This document shows, in pieces, positions 23,000-23,049 of a DNA stretch of 23,049 nt. Source of the DNA: CAZWDO01 sp964632485 [NCBI: uncultured bacterium] (GTDB taxonomy: Bacteria > JAGOEH01); the NCBI GenBank assembly GCA_964632485.1, contig CAZWDO010000037.1:1-23049 (forward strand), written 5' to 3'. A program made the position numbers and the translations under genes. Positions within the stretch are counted from its first letter, which is position 1, and each line of letters begins with the position of its first letter. The notes under the pieces are model-generated. The model worked only from the letters and a program-made list of their open reading frames with translations, searched no databases and was not told where the DNA came from.

Positions 23000-23049
23000 T
23001 GCTCTGTCATAAAAATTATTTAACTTTTAAAGGGTGGCCAGTATATTTC
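23000..23049. other. AT-rich edge sequence, possible insertion-element end
   Basis: Composition changes sharply right after the tape-measure stop. The sequence TAGTGCTCTGTCATAA beginning at 22997 has the look of an IS terminal repeat, but no partner end or transposase is in the window. Confidence 0.2.

Noticed and set aside
1-23049. All frameshifts being sequencing errors
   Set aside because: Some lie in homopolymers and remain suspect. But genes of 1087, 985, 691, 507 and 344 residues are uninterrupted, while lesions cluster in truncated relics that also carry substitutions and large deletions.

Overview
The window looks like a piece of an FCB-superphylum bacterium outside the classical Bacteroidota, such as a Calditrichota, KSB1 or Ignavibacteria-like lineage. 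Two large secreted proteins end in type IX secretion (T9SS) C-terminal sorting domains with the YPNPF signature. There are PorV/PorQ-like outer-membrane barrel relics. Good Shine-Dalgarno sites and near-consensus TTGACA/TATATT promoters are present, which Bacteroidota usually lack. This placement is an inference; no marker gene is present, and I see no rRNA, tRNA, CRISPR array or complete insertion sequence. No convincing intrinsic terminator was found.

Layout. 1-2811 (minus): two exported surface-type proteins with fibronectin-III-like modules. The one running off the left edge carries a frameshift near 720. 3122-4200 (minus): a decayed pair, the C-terminal half of a histidine kinase followed by a frameshifted PorV-like barrel gene. 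4531-5628 (minus): an effector-like protein with an 'SGHYKP' motif and its own strong promoter. 5888-6321: gene debris (a PAS fragment, a PD-(D/E)XK/Rpn transposase tail) and a 59-residue secreted mini-ORF. 6422-8497 (plus): an Asp-box beta-propeller protein with a T9SS tail. 8947-12064 (plus): a promoter, a 34-codon ORF and a 985-residue REC-PAS5-kinase.

12152-13269 (minus): a 98-residue acidic protein preceded by a broken uncharacterised ORF and a broken Reg_prop propeller. 13310-16573 (minus): a 1087-residue NHL/CHB_HEX/FN3/T9SS-tail protein that is a paralogue of the left-edge gene, with a consensus promoter and a leader of about 155 nt. 17062-18096 (minus): an exported protein of unknown function. 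18136-18625 (minus): a GyrI-like pseudogene. 18674-20197 (minus): an AAA-ATPase-like/PD-(D/E)XK protein with a probable leaderless promoter. 20270-20533: a cluster of short palindromes and repeats. 20646-21551 (minus): a second, differently deleted copy of the kinase/PorV pair. 21583-22999 (plus): a degraded phage tape-measure-like gene.

Theme. Large intact secreted and signalling genes alternate with heavily decayed cassettes. The intact ORFs total more than 3,000 codons, so the many frameshifts in the relics look mostly like genuine decay. Several do fall in homopolymers, where sequencing error must be excluded. The most interesting pattern is the twice-present kinase/PorV-like cassette, whose two copies have lost complementary halves of the kinase.
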